Below, one piece after another: positions 26,587 to 37,773 of a stretch of DNA of 64,000 nucleotides. The notes beneath the pieces are model-generated. The model had not been told where the DNA came from, did not search any database, and saw nothing but the letters and a program-made list of their open reading frames with translations. The position numbers and the translations under genes are program-made. Position 1 is the first letter of the stretch; each line of letters begins with the position of its first letter. The stretch spans positions 1 to 64,000 of the forward strand of contig KN880487.1 of NCBI GenBank assembly GCA_000934385.1, given 5' to 3'. Source of the DNA: Cylindrobasidium torrendii FP15055 ss-10 (Eukaryota > Basidiomycota > Agaricomycetes > Agaricales > Physalacriaceae).

Positions 26587-26758
26587 GTTTGAAGTGTGGG
26601 CAGGGATTTGAATCTGGCATCGCAGAGTAACAGGCTTATATGGCCGATAATATAGCGCGGTGTGGTGGTCTCGGTTCAAGTAAACCGGCCCGGACAGCCG
26701 TGAGTGTCTCCGCAATTACCGATCGCGCTGTCACTTGAACGTTGAACGCAACGGTTCC
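26587..26758. promoter_or_regulatory. Bidirectional promoter of the alpha-xylosidase and amidohydrolase genes
   Basis: 172 bp between start codons of divergent genes. No TATA box stands out. Shared control of the two genes is possible but not shown. Confidence 0.5.
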
Positions 26759-28910
26759 ATGGCCGTTTGGTTTTTGTCCTCGCTCGGCCTGGCTTTTGTC
26801 TGGCTCTACGATTTGATTCATTCTGCAGAATACACGATATGCTCTCCTGAAAGCAATATTTACACCGTCGAGGACGTCCTTCCCCGTGCGAAATGCATCA
26901 CAATCTCTGGGTCGCTTATAACTGCTGTTGGAGACACTCGTAGGTCATTCGTTACTGGCTCTACTCTGACTCCAACATCTTTACTGTCACTGGGAATTCA
27001 TTCTGAGCACCTGTGCAGCACCTGCCCGGCCCGGCGTCTGGAGCCTGCTTGAGCCCTATCTGCCAGCTCCGAAAGTGATAACTCTACCTGCTGGATCTGC
27101 GCTTGTGCCCGGGCTAGCAGGTTGGTCCAAGCCATAAGCTACATAGCGTTCTAACCTTAACTTGCTGCGTCCCATAGATGCGCATGCCCATATCATTGAG
27201 AATGGCTTTAAAATGCAGCTACAACTGGAACATGCAAAGTCTGTTGACGGTAAGTTGCTTTGTACCTACTACTTCGAAGGTCTCACAAACTTGTATCAGA
27301 GGTTCTGGAACTTCTCAAAGCATACGTCCGTGCCCACCCCGACATCGAGTCCGACCACACACGTTGGATAGAGGGACTCGGTTGGGACCAAACCAAATGG
27401 CCTGGTGCCCAATTCCCTTCCGCTGCGGACTTCGAGCAGGACCCAGTACTTGTTGGACGCCCCATTGCTCTGCGGCGCGTCGACGTGCACGCAATGTGGG
27501 TTTCTCAGCGTGTCCTCGAGCTGACCGGTCCTCTCCCGGAAAGTGTCGAAGGTGGCATAATTATACGCGATGCAGACAACAAGCCTACCGGTGTCTTTGT
27601 GGACAACGCAATGGATCTAATCCCACTACCGAAGAGAAGCGATGAGGTGGTCAAGGAATACTTCGAGACGACGATGAGGGAGGCGCTGAAATACGGATTG
27701 ACCAGTGTACATGACGCGGATTCAAACCCTTCTGATATCGAGTTCTACAAAAGGTATGCACCAAGATGAAAGATTTAGGGGATCACTAATCGAAGGGCAT
27801 AGGCAAGCTGAAGACGGGAACTTACCCATTCGGCTGTATCTCATGGGGAACGTCCAGTCCGAGGAATACTGGGGCTCGAAGATCCAACGACTTGTCAATT
27901 ACGGGAAAGATGGGCGTTTGAATGTCCGAAGTGTGAAGCTTTTTACTGATGGTAAGTGGCCAACACTTACTGTCGTACTTGACTGACTTAGCTTAGGCGC
28001 ACTGGGATCATGGGGTGCCGCACTTCTTGAGCCCTACTCGGATAAACCAGACACTACGGGCATTATGCGCTCCTCGGCAAAGGTTCTGGCTTCCCTAATA
28101 TCACAGTTTCAAAAAGATGGTTGGCAGACGAACGTACATTGCATTGGGGATAAGGCCAATCATGTCGTGCTGGATATTTACGACGACATCATTACGGGAA
28201 GAAATGAAAGTGAAGCCGTGAATGTGGAAGCATGGCGGCCCAGGATTGAGCATGCTCAGATTATGACACCGGAAGACCTGGCGAGGATGGCCAGATTGGG
28301 AGGTATGTCTTCAAAAAAAACAGTTTCAATGGCTTATGTGATTGTAGTGATTGCCAGCGTACAGCCCACCCATGCGTAAGTTGGTTCATTGAGATACTTC
28401 TCAAAAATTGAACGTGTGTAGGACGAGCGACATGTGGTACGCTGAGACGAGGCTAGGAAGCAGCAGAATCAAGGGAGCATATGCCTACCAGACATTGCTG
28501 CAAGCTTCTCCGCATAATGTTTTGCCACTTGGCTCGGATTTTCCAGTTGAGGGAGTCAATCCACTTGTGGGTTTCTACGCGGCGGTCTCGCGCTTGTCGG
28601 TCGATGGCACGTCACCCCACGGGCAGACGGGCTGGTGTGTTCGCTGCTTTGCTGACGTCCGAGAGCTGAATGTCATTTTAGGTACTCAAACGAGCGCCTG
28701 AGCCGGGCACAGGCCTTGAAGGGAATGACTTTAGATGCGGCGTACGCATCGTTTATGGAGCATGAGATTGGATCCCTACGGATAGGCAAGAAGGCAGATT
28801 TTGTTGTGCTGGACAAGGATATCATGAGTATCGAATTTGGAGAAATCCTGTCTACAAAAGTACTCGCTACTGTAGTAGATGGCCGGCTCGCTTATGGGGC
28901 GTTGCCGTAA
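26759..28910 (+). CDS. YtcJ-like metal-dependent amidohydrolase
   Basis: Member of the amidohydrolase superfamily (COG1574/YtcJ type), enzymes that hydrolyse amide or related bonds at a metal centre; the substrate is unknown. The ATG at 26759 gives MAVWFLSSLGLAFVWLYDLI, a signal-anchor or signal peptide, followed by an N-terminal beta domain (VEDVLPRAKCITISG). After introns come KVITLPAGSALVPGLADAHAH, with the HxH metal ligands; RWIEGLGWDQTKWPG; LRRVDVHAMWVSQRVL; SVKLFTDGALGSWGAAL; NVHCIGDKANHVVLD; RPRIEHAQIMTPEDL; and PLGSDFPVEGVNPLVGFYAA with the final Asp ligand; then the C-terminal KADFVVLDKDI and the stop at 28910. All family blocks are present. The first exon/intron boundary (about 26945-27063) is not settled. 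Confidence 0.88.
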
Positions 28911-29017
28911 TAAAGCCGGAGTTAATAGCGAGGAACGTGCGTTGCGTGATCCGTGAGTGACTGTCACACGATTTTTCAGATTCTGTCTTGAACAATCAAA
29001 GCCATCTCCGCCGTTCG

Positions 29018-30491
29018 ATGGACACCCCCGCCCCTGCCGCCGAGGTCTCCGTGCCGCCGCATATCAAGAAAGCCATTCCAAGGAAACGGTCGTTTGGAAA
29101 ATATCCGCGCAGTGTGGATTCACCTGCATACGATGCGTGCGTCCCCCCAAAGAGGCGGGCCCCCGCGCTCAATCTGATCCGCCCCCCGCTAGCTCCGAGG
29201 AGGACAACGACCCGCTCACCGACGACGGCAACCCTGTAACTTCACTCGCAGTTAAGCACAGCGCGAAGCACCACCCAACTATGTCGAAGGGGCTCCCGCG
29301 CCGTCACCAACTTGCATCCAGTGTGGTCTCGGAAGACTCGGACGGCATCGACTCACCTACCTACGATGGAGACATCGAATCTAGCACCACTGCTGGGCCA
29401 GATCCGACCTCGCCGCGTACCCCGCACCACCAACACCTGCACCATCACCACCACACTTCCTCAACATCGACACTGAGCTTGGCCGACTCGTCTGCAGCCA
29501 ACACCCCAAGTATCGAACATAAAGAGCCAGCTTTCCGCAGCTTCCTGAGTTCACCGCTTACCGAGCCGAGTGTTGCGACCGCTTCGCGCGACGCATTCGA
29601 TCCAGCCGCGCTCACCCCAGAAGACATTCGTGCCTTTGTCCAGACCGCTATCTCTGGCGAAACCTGGCGCAAATACACAATTGCCCAACCACCGACGGAC
29701 AGGCCCATAAGGATTTATGCCGATGGTGCGTCGAATTCACAATCTCCCTATCTTTTGCACTACTCACGCCATCACCAGGTGTCTATGATCTCTTCCATTT
29801 CGGGTGGGTCGCGCTCGTCACTCTCTCCTTTGTTGTTCATGCCAAAGAAGCGGCCGTTTAGTCATGCCCTCCAACTCCGTCAAGCCAAGCTCTCATTCCC
29901 ATCTGTGTATTTACTTGTAGGCGTATGCTCAGATGAGTTGGTGCATTCGCACAAGGCTAGGACGGTCATGACCCATGCAGAGAGGTGCGTAGCTTTCGCT
30001 CTTATAAATTGTGTGCTTATTTGTATCAGACTCGAAGCTGTCCGTCACTGCCGCTGGGTTGACCAGGTCGTCCCCGAAGCACCATGGATCCTTGACCAGG
30101 CCTTTTTGGACAAATATGAAATTGACTACGTTGCCCATGACGAGGATCCATACGGTGCTGCTGGCCACGAAGACGTGTACAGCTACGTGAAGAGCCAAGG
30201 TCCGTCTTATTCTTCATATCTATTATCTTTCTTGGCTCACACTGGCCAGGGAAATTCATTCCGACGAGAAGGACACCCGGCGTTTCGACCTCAGAACTTC
30301 TCGAACGTATCGTCGCGGGGTACAGGCGGCGGGACTTTGATTCCAAGCTAGTGAAAATGGGGCACGCAGAGTTGTGTGCCGAGGGTAGTGACTACGACGA
30401 TATGAGTAGTCGTGCTGTAAGCCGTTCGGTAAGCCGTTCGATGAGCCCGTCGAGTCCACCTCCAGGCCTGGCCTCTACCGCACATTCTTAA
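29018..30491 (+). CDS. PCT1: Choline-phosphate cytidylyltransferase
   Basis: Rate-controlling enzyme of the Kennedy pathway: CTP + phosphocholine gives CDP-choline for phosphatidylcholine synthesis. Start [14 protein letters not shown] at 29018; the first intron is 29137-29192. A long disordered N-terminus contains a His-rich run ([10 protein letters not shown]). The catalytic domain spans [20 protein letters not shown], assembled across two introns, with the HxGH nucleotidyltransferase motif; [41 protein letters not shown]; and the [14 protein letters not shown] signature. The C-terminal tail is short and Ser-rich ([15 protein letters not shown]) and ends at 30491, so the long amphipathic lipid-binding helix of animal enzymes is not evident. 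It lies directly downstream of the amidohydrolase gene on the same strand, with 107 bp between stop and start. Confidence 0.93.
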
Positions 30492-31042
30492 TCCTAGATC
30501 TTGGAAAAAGGGACATGGGGAAAGGGAGAAACAAGGAAAGGGCGCGAACCCTGCCAGAAGTATATTATAAGGACCTGCTTTGCCGCGCGTATATATATAC
30601 ACAATCACTACGCACATTCGCTAGATGCTATGATTTCAGTTGGATTCTTTCGCTAGATATTGCAGGAATGTGCTGTCTGGTAAAGTGAACCGTAAGGTAT
30701 GTTTCTTGCACCACCGTGATCGACGCATTACTGTGATGGGCCATCAGGCAAGAGATCACGTAAGCTAATGCCCCGTTGCCGTGTTTATCATTGTCCTAGT
30801 CCCAGTCTTATTCCCACTCCCAACTCATTCCCCTGACCTTGTCCCGGCCCGCCGGTACAGAACGGTCAACCAGGGTACGGAGCAATGAGCAAGTGTTATC
30901 AATGCATTACAATCTCACGAGCCAAGGTTCAACACAGGGTGGTCACTTGACTGCTCTCTAAACATGGCGGGGGATATAAAATGCACTCGATGCAAATATC
31001 GTCCGCATGTTCTCTATCGCATTTTGAAGTGAGCCTAGCAAG
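30492..31042. other. Intergenic stretch upstream of the sugar transporter
   Basis: About 550 bp with the CCT 3' flank and the transporter promoter. A TATA element is present near the right end; no gene or RNA is seen. Confidence 0.5.
30974..30981 (+). promoter_or_regulatory. TATA box of the sugar transporter gene
   Basis: The sequence ATATAAAA lies 61 bp before the ATG at 31043, in core-promoter position. It suggests regulated expression, as is usual for carbon-source transporters. Confidence 0.55.
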
Positions 31043-33069
31043 ATGAAGGACACAGCAACACATATCGAGGTCGGGGCGCCAGCCGCTCAAGCGCGCCTAA
31101 CTTGGTACACGTTCAACTGTGCGCTCTTTGCCGCGATTGGTTCTCTATTGTACGGAATAGACTCTGGGATTATTTCGACGACTATCTCGCATGACACGTT
31201 CAAAGAGTACTTTGCGCCGTATACCGGTACGCACAGTTCTCATGACGACTTTCCTTTCGTTTTCCCCCTGCGCGCGCTTGCGAAGTTCCAATATTCAACG
31301 AGTTCCAGACGACATCTCAGGCGCCGTCGTCTCAACATTTGGCGCCGGCAGCTTTTTCGGTGTCATCTGCGCTGGATGGACCGCAGACCGGTTTGGAAGA
31401 AAACGCACCATCCAGGTGGCGGCGCTCATTGCACTTGTGTCCGGGGCTATCCAGGCAGGTTCGGTGCATGTCGGCATGCTCATTGCCGGCAGGATAGTAG
31501 GTGGGTTTGCTGTCGGCATGATGAGTGCGTGCATACCCCCGCCCAAATGATATAATCACTGGAACTCGAACAGACATGGTTATTCCAATCTATAACTCCG
31601 AGATTGCGCCTCCTAGATGGGTGCGTGGGCCTTCATTCTGATAAAAAATCAAGCTTAATGCGGTTCCAAACGTTCTGAAGAGAGGTCTGGTCAGCGGCCT
31701 TCATGCGCAATTCGTCGGGTTTGGCTTCGCTGCCGCTAATGTGCGCTCTCTCAACGTGATTTACCTACACACCTCACGCCCTTTGTAGTGGATAGGTTAT
31801 GGATGCTCTTTTTCCACCGGACAATTCCAATGGAGGTTTCCTCTCGCAGTCCGTACGTGATTCTTTCTTGCTCTTGGTGATGACTGTTTTTCGAAAGCTG
31901 TACCAATCCTTGTTCTAGAATGCATCCCGGCTATCGTCCTCCTCGCTGGAATCGCCTTTCTGCCTTTCTCGCCACGATGGTTATTGGAGAACGGAAGGAG
32001 TGAAGAGGCCTTCGAGGTGTACAAAAAACTGAACGAAGCGGACGGCACAACAGAGGAGGCTGCCCAACTCGCCAAATTCACAGAAATGCGCATTCAGATG
32101 GAGGAGTATAACAAGAACGTTGTACCCTCGTACAAGACCTTATTCTCGACTCCAGCGTACCGAAAGAGACTGATGCTAGCGTGTCTTGTTCAGGCGTTCA
32201 CGCAGTTGAGTGGTATCAATGTTATCAATTATTGTAAGCTCGATTTCTTGGGATCAACTGATCCTAACGTTCACTAGACCAGACGACATTGTATCAAGGC
32301 GTAGGAATTACCGGCCACAACGTGAGTGTCTTTTCTCGGCCTAGTCTACTTCCTTGTTGAGCCTATCAAAGATTACCCTTCTTGCGGGTATATACGGCCT
32401 TGTTGGTCCCATCGCCAACATGGTCTGCCTGGCGTACATCGACAGATGGGGGCGCAAGCCGACGATGTGGATTACAGGCATTGTCATGAGCTGTAACATG
32501 GCTATCCTCATGGCACTCACCTCCCAGTATACCGGGACAACGAACACTACAGGACAAGGAGCGACTATCGCTTTTATTTTTACCTTCTCGATAGTGTAAG
32601 CGCCATTTATTTCCGTGTCTTTGGAGGCTGACGGGTTTGCAACTAGTTATTCACTTGGCTACAACTCTGTCCATTACATCTACGTTCCGGAGATTCTAAG
32701 TCAAGCAATGCGAGCTCGAGGCTCCGTCGTGTCTGTTTGCTGCAATATCGTCATCAACATCATCCTCAATCAGATTTCCCCTCGTGCGTTCGCTAGCGTT
32801 GGGTACAAGTACTACGCCCTTTTCTTGTCAACAAACATTGTCGGTGCTGCGGTGTGAGTGGAAATACTTGTGGATGCAACGCATGCGCTCAACTAATGCC
32901 TTGACCTAGCGTCTATATGGTGTTCGTTGAGACGAAAGGAAGGACTTTGGAGGAAATTGGAGAATTGTTCGGCGAAAAGCCGAAAAGCACAGATGACGAC
33001 TTGAAGCAGTCAGGAACTCATGCTCAAGCACCCGCGACGGGGGACAATAGCTCTTCTATGCAATCATAA
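31043..33069 (+). CDS. MFS sugar transporter (sugar porter family)
   Basis: Twelve-helix plasma-membrane sugar:H+ symporter type. Start MKDTATHIEVGAPAA at 31043. Family signatures in order: FAAIGSLLYGIDSGIIS in helix 1; AGWTADRFGRKRTIQ; GRIVGGFAVGMMS joined to MVIPIYNSEIAPPRW; QWRFPLAVQ; PFSPRWLLENGRSEEA in the central loop; FTQLSGINVINY in helix 7; YIDRWGRKPTMW; and VETKGRTLEEIGELFG, the conserved end of the sugar-porter domain. At least eight short introns interrupt it (for example after SEIAPPRW and after INVINY). The stop is at 33067-33069. The specific sugar cannot be told from sequence. Neighbouring alpha-xylosidase makes a xylose or oligosaccharide link conceivable, but intervening unrelated genes weaken it. 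Confidence 0.9.
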
Positions 33070-33348
33070 TGATATCGGCCCGACATTGTGCTTACTCATC
33101 CGACCCATAAAAGGTTGCACCATACTCGGGACCACGCAGAAACTAGGATCTTCTTGGGATCTTCCCTTCGGCCGCTGGATGTCATGCAACGGTGAACTAT
33201 CAGATATACATGATCACGCCAGAGTGCTCAGTGATGGCGTGGTACACTGAAGTGCGAACTAGTAAAGCTACAGATTCAATTCGTACAACGAGCATCATCT
33301 ACATCGTCTACACAAGAGAGTCTCACGCGATTGGTTGTTCCATATAAC

Positions 33349-34870
33349 CTAATCGACCTCCAGCACCGTGCCCCTCTGGACCGATCCCCAGCCAACCAAA
33401 CGCCAATGCTTTTCAATTCTCCTTGAAAGCGCGACCTTCTCACCAACCTCCGTACACGCCGGGCTTGTCAATTGGATCTTTGCCAAATCCGCCTTGACGC
33501 TCAACACACGCCCACCAGTCGACGTCGAACCGATGTTGATTAACAACAGCTCATTCTTTGCCAACTTGGAGACCTTGGTCGTCTTTTTGTCTTCGGACTT
33601 GACACCAAGCAGACGGCGAAGCAGGAAGAGTGATATTTCAAGTTCTGGAGAAAGGTCAGCGCGGACTGGGTGCGTGAGCAGAGCACGCACCGGTGTAGAT
33701 CTTGGGCAGTTTTCCCACTGCACCAAGCACCTGGCCGACAAGACGATCTGCTCTGCAAAGTGTGGGATCGATACGGGTACCAACACCGATGAGACCACCA
33801 GGGACGGCAAAGTCGAGCAGGTTGTTTTCCGCATGCAAAGACATGATACGTGAGAAGATGGGCTTGCAGCGATTGCGACCCTCGTTGTCCTTTGTAACGA
33901 TACCTGGTCGTATTTCGACCTCCATACCAAGACGAAGGACACCAGTCAGGATGGAACCACCGGCAACACCACCCTTAAGCTCGTCGACCTCTGCACCGGG
34001 CTTGTTTACGTCGAACGAACGAATGACGATAAGTCTTGGGTCCGATGTGAAGTCGCGGACGGGTATGGGGATCCGCTTCACGATGTACTCGTTCACTGCA
34101 TCGATGTTGTATTTGAGCTGGGCGGAGATGGGGACGATGGGGGAGGACTCTGCAACAGTGCCTTTGACGAAGGCAGCAATGCTCTTCTCGTGTTCGATAG
34201 CCTGGGCCTCCTTGATGAGATCGACCTTGTTTTGAAGAATGATAATGTTTTCGAGCTTCATGATTTCGACAGCTGCCAAGTGCTCGGACGTTTGGGGCTG
34301 AGGACAGGACTCGTTTGCGGCAACAAGGAGAAGGGCGGCGTCCATGACCGCGGCACCGTTAAGCATGGTAGCCATGAGAATGTCGTGACCAGGGCAATCG
34401 ACGAATGAGACGTGGCGGAGGAGGGACATGCGCGAGTTGCAGCCTGGACGCTCGCATGGAGGATGGTCCTCCTTGTCGGAGCGGTATGAGCGGTAGCATC
34501 CTGGTCTTGGGCAAGCTGGGTTATCGCATTTGTAAATTTTGGCATTTGCATAGCCGAGCTTGATGGTAATGTTGCGGACGAGCTCATTCTTGAAACGGAC
34601 AGTCATGACGCCCGAGATCGCTTTGACGACGGTAGACTTGCCGTGAGCGACATGACCAATGGTGCCCAAATTTATCGTGGCCTAGTGAATCAGCATCCAT
34701 CCAGAGAACGGTCGGGGGTTAGCGCGCACCTGCTTTGAGATGACCTCTGGCGACAATGGGGTCAGTTTTGATACATCGATGTCCACATGTGGGATCACGG
34801 CCTCGTCGTCGTCGTCGCTCTCTGACTCGTCGCCGGCCGCGCGGTTTTGCAGTGTCTCGTCTCCGGGCAT
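33349..34870 (-). CDS. GCD11: Eukaryotic translation initiation factor 2 subunit gamma
   Basis: GTPase core of eIF2, which delivers Met-tRNAi to the 40S ribosome. Start [10 protein letters not shown] at 34870 with an acidic Asp-rich N-terminal segment. The GTP-binding motifs are GHVAHGKST (G1), DCPGH (G3) and NKVDL (G4). The characteristic cysteine-rich knuckle ([11 protein letters not shown] and CERPGC) is present. Domains II and III follow ([67 protein letters not shown]). The C-terminus is [15 protein letters not shown]. Two introns: one after the N-terminal exon (about 34682-34731) and one inside KIYT/ELEIS (about 33643-33690). The protein appears complete at about 470 residues. Its start is 187 bp from the divergent F-box gene. 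Confidence 0.96.
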
Positions 34871-35057
34871 CGCGATCTGGATGATGGCAGGAAGGAAAGT
34901 AGCACGTGGTGAGCGTGGCGCAGATTTGACTCAGCCCTCTAGCAGGACACGATCGACAACTGCGCGTCTTCACCTCAAGCGCGCGTTTGCTGGACGTCCC
35001 TTCCTCGTGGCTGGCGCACACAGTCAAATGCCGTAATCACCGCCGTCGTTTTTGGCA
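34871..35057. promoter_or_regulatory. Bidirectional promoter between GCD11 and an F-box gene
   Basis: 187 bp between the divergent start codons at 34870 and 35058. No TATA box is apparent; the sequence is mixed GC-rich. Confidence 0.45.
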
Positions 35058-36881
35058 ATGAACCGGGCACGCGCTTGCAACTTGCCCACTTCTGTTCCGT
35101 TCGGCATCTTCCGAGGCAACTTGTCCTTCAACTACGACGCGTTCAGTAATCCCAGTAGGCTGCTGTTATGGACACTCACAGGTGCGCTGCCTTTTCTGCA
35201 CCCGGTCCAATGCTTATTTGCCCATAGAGACGCGTCGGCGGTAATCAGGCCATGTCCTGTCTGCGCCTTCAATGCTCTGCCCAGTCCACAGTGCGCCCAG
35301 GACGGGACACATATACGTGATTTGCTCGTGACAAACGACCCACCGTCGGGGTACACACTACCGTCACTTCAACATTCGCTGCGTTCCTGTTACCAACACC
35401 TTAACGTCCTCGACGCGGATATTGAGGCGACACGAGATGCACTCGACCGGATGATCATCGAGCGCGGTCAAGTCCAGGCCGCCGCCAACCGCCTCAAGAC
35501 AGTCCTACACCCAATGCGTAGCATTCCCGAGGATATTCTTGCCACTATATTCGAGCATGTCGTCGCCGATCCCAGCGTATGGAACTCCCTCGACCTAGCA
35601 TGGCCCACTTGGGTCCTCTCCGGCACCTGCCGCCGCTGGAGGTCTGTCATGCTCAGCCGACCGTGTCTCTGGTCCGAAGTCCGACTGGACTGGTATGGCA
35701 TTCGACGCGTCGCGCCCCGCAGCGTTACCTACCGTTTGGCACTCTACCTCAAACGATCCAAGTCAGTCGACCTAGACCTCAAAATCGACCTGGTCAATGA
35801 GCCCGCCCAGCACGACACTCTTTCCTTCCTGCTCGCGGAAACAGAACGATGGAGCAGTATCCGTGTATTGGCTAGCATCCCTCATATGGCCAGCTTCTCC
35901 GGATGCTCTTTCCCCCGTTTGCGAAGCCTTGAGCTCGACATCGAAGAGGCCATAGACTTCCCTCACGAGTTCACCGTCGATGCATTCCGTTTCGCGGAAA
36001 GCCTCACAAACGTCAAGCTATCCAATTGCTTGGGGATTCGACTCGTCGTTCCATGGAAGAACATATCCTCTTGCGAACTACAAGATTGTTCTATCATTGG
36101 CATAACCGACTTGCTGGACATCGAGGACCTCACGATACATGCAGTGAATCGATACATCCACAATGCCTTCTTCAAGCCTATCCCCCCGGCACCTATATTT
36201 CACCGCCTGCGTCGTCTCACTCTGGAGGAGCATGAGAACCGGGGCAACAGTATCGCCCATATGCTTCTCGAGCACTTCGCTTTCCCCCATCTGGAGTCCA
36301 TCTTCTTGGACTTTGCATTCTGTAACGACCTTCGCCTTCCCATGCCGAAAGCACCCCTCCCAGCTGTGACGACACTGTCTCTATCCTTGTGTGGTACAAA
36401 TTTACAAACATTCGAGGTGCTCGCATTTTTCGAGACCATGGTGAATGTTCAGACTTTGCATCTGCACCAAACGACGTCAAATCCGACACTGCTTGAGGCG
36501 CTGTGTGTCCAGCCCGGCAATTTCGGCTCGAGTGTTTTGTTGCCCAAGCTGAAAACCTTGCGGGTCAATATCGCAACGATACAGAGGCAACGGCGACTGC
36601 TCATCGATGTCGTACGCTCGAGGACGCTAGGGAGTGCCATGGCGGCCATGCGGGGTGCATTAGCACCTCCAGGAAGCCCTATGATTGGCGTTGGATGTGC
36701 TATGCTGGAGGAGCTGCAGATCACAAAAGGGCACCTCCCACCAGCGGAGTGGAAGATACTGTGCGCCGCGGAGAAGGCACGGTTGGCGGAGTGGTATACG
36801 GGAAACACGTCGGCGCCGCCATTCCGCGTCAAGGTGCTCGAGGCAGCGAAAGAAGACACGGTTATGCGGAATGTCCTGTGA
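35058..36881 (+). CDS. F-box protein
   Basis: Agaricomycete-type F-box protein, expected to act as substrate adaptor of an SCF ubiquitin ligase. A single uninterrupted frame of 607 codons from the ATG at 35058. It has a lead segment with paired cysteines (PCPVCAF), the phrase LLVTNDPPS, a coiled coil (LNVLDADIEATRDALDRM, about 120-155), then the F-box from about residue 155 (IPEDILATIFEHVV with LSGTCRRWRSVMLSRPCLW). The remaining about 400 residues alternate hydrophobic strands and leucine-rich turns (LRSLELDIEEA; LTNVKLSNCLGI; LKTLRVNIATIQ), consistent with degenerate leucine-rich repeats. Lack of introns contrasts with neighbours and is common in this expanded family. The N-terminal about 80 residues could hide an intron or a different start. 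Confidence 0.85.
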   Translation: MNRARACNLPTSVPFGIFRGNLSFNYDAFSNPSRLLLWTLTGALPFLHPVQCLFAHRDASAVIRPCPVCAFNALPSPQCAQDGTHIRDLLVTNDPPSGYTLPSLQHSLRSCYQHLNVLDADIEATRDALDRMIIERGQVQAAANRLKTVLHPMRSIPEDILATIFEHVVADPSVWNSLDLAWPTWVLSGTCRRWRSVMLSRPCLWSEVRLDWYGIRRVAPRSVTYRLALYLKRSKSVDLDLKIDLVNEPAQHDTLSFLLAETERWSSIRVLASIPHMASFSGCSFPRLRSLELDIEEAIDFPHEFTVDAFRFAESLTNVKLSNCLGIRLVVPWKNISSCELQDCSIIGITDLLDIEDLTIHAVNRYIHNAFFKPIPPAPIFHRLRRLTLEEHENRGNSIAHMLLEHFAFPHLESIFLDFAFCNDLRLPMPKAPLPAVTTLSLSLCGTNLQTFEVLAFFETMVNVQTLHLHQTTSNPTLLEALCVQPGNFGSSVLLPKLKTLRVNIATIQRQRRLLIDVVRSRTLGSAMAAMRGALAPPGSPMIGVGCAMLEELQITKGHLPPAEWKILCAAEKARLAEWYTGNTSAPPFRVKVLEAAKEDTVMRNVL

Positions 36882-37157
36882 ATGGTTTTGTTGTGTTTGA
36901 GTTGCCTTCATATGGTATGCTTCTTTTTATTACTTGGATTTCTCTGTGCATGTTGCTTTGTTTTTTGCTTGCTTCGTTATTACCTATCATCATCATCACC
37001 TATTCGCCCTCATATCTGTACAAAGTGCTTCCTCCCTCTTACTAGTCTTAGTCCTACACGTATTTGCTCTAATGTCCTGACCTTCGGCCCTGGAAGTCGA
37101 CCGTCAAAGTATCGCAGTCGACAAAATCTATGGCCTCCATTCGGAATTTTACATATA
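36882..37157. other. 3' flank of the F-box gene
   Basis: T-rich sequence without a gene; probable 3' UTR and terminator of the F-box gene. Confidence 0.4.
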
Positions 37158-37319
37158 TCACTTTTGGCCATGTTCCGAGTGGTTCGTCGCAGAGTCTGAG
37201 CCGTGGTCACTTGCTCTGACCTTTGTATTGGCGTCTGCGCGGCTGGCAAACCATGGGGAGTGATACAGAGGGTTGTAGTAGGGAGCTGGAACGGAATCCA
37301 AATGCTCCTGCTTGCTCAT
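37158..37319 (-). CDS. Possible short protein of 53 residues
   Basis: An ATG at 37319 opens a 53-codon frame starting MSKQEHLDSVPAPYYNPLY, hydrophilic and without signal peptide or membrane segment, ending at 37158. Upstream, GTACGT...CCTAG spans 35 nt and could be part of a 5' UTR intron. Codon choice and composition look coding, and the Pro/Tyr-rich PAPYYNPLY stretch is unlike random translation. I do not recognise the family, and a downstream splice (GTCAGA after DANTK) could change the C-terminus. It lies between the F-box gene and eIF5A. Confidence 0.35.
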   Translation of the reverse strand: MSKQEHLDSVPAPYYNPLYHSPWFASRADANTKVRASDHGSDSATNHSEHGQK

Positions 37320-37773
37320 TTCGAAAGGACTCTTGCGTGAGGGATGTCTAGGATAGCACCAGGATATCGACGCTGCACGTACCAACCAGGATTTTTCAAT
37401 TTGGACAGGTGCCTAGTCACTAGTCACCAGTCGCGTCGCGTGCATTTTCATTTCGAACTTCGAAGCGGGGTCGGATGATCGGGGATCGCCGCCATCGCGG
37501 GGGAGAATGATAATCGAATCTTTTAGGTTGGCTCGCGCGTCAAAAAATCGTTTGGTTGGGCGAAATATGACGGTTCCATCCGCGAAAAAAAATACATATG
37601 TACACGTAGATGAATGCACATTTGACAGTTGAGAACAGAATAAACAAACACACAGCAGCAACAACACCTCGTACAACGACGACTCTAGTTTTGCTTCTAC
37701 ACACACCATGCCATCGCGCGGCCACGTCACTCGAGCCCGAGTGCGCAGGGAATGGGAGCACCAAGCCTAACGC
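37320..37773. other. Stretch between the short frame and eIF5A
   Basis: About 450 bp. On the minus strand this is the eIF5A 3' flank, with A/T-rich runs at 37590-37620. No gene seen. Confidence 0.45.
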
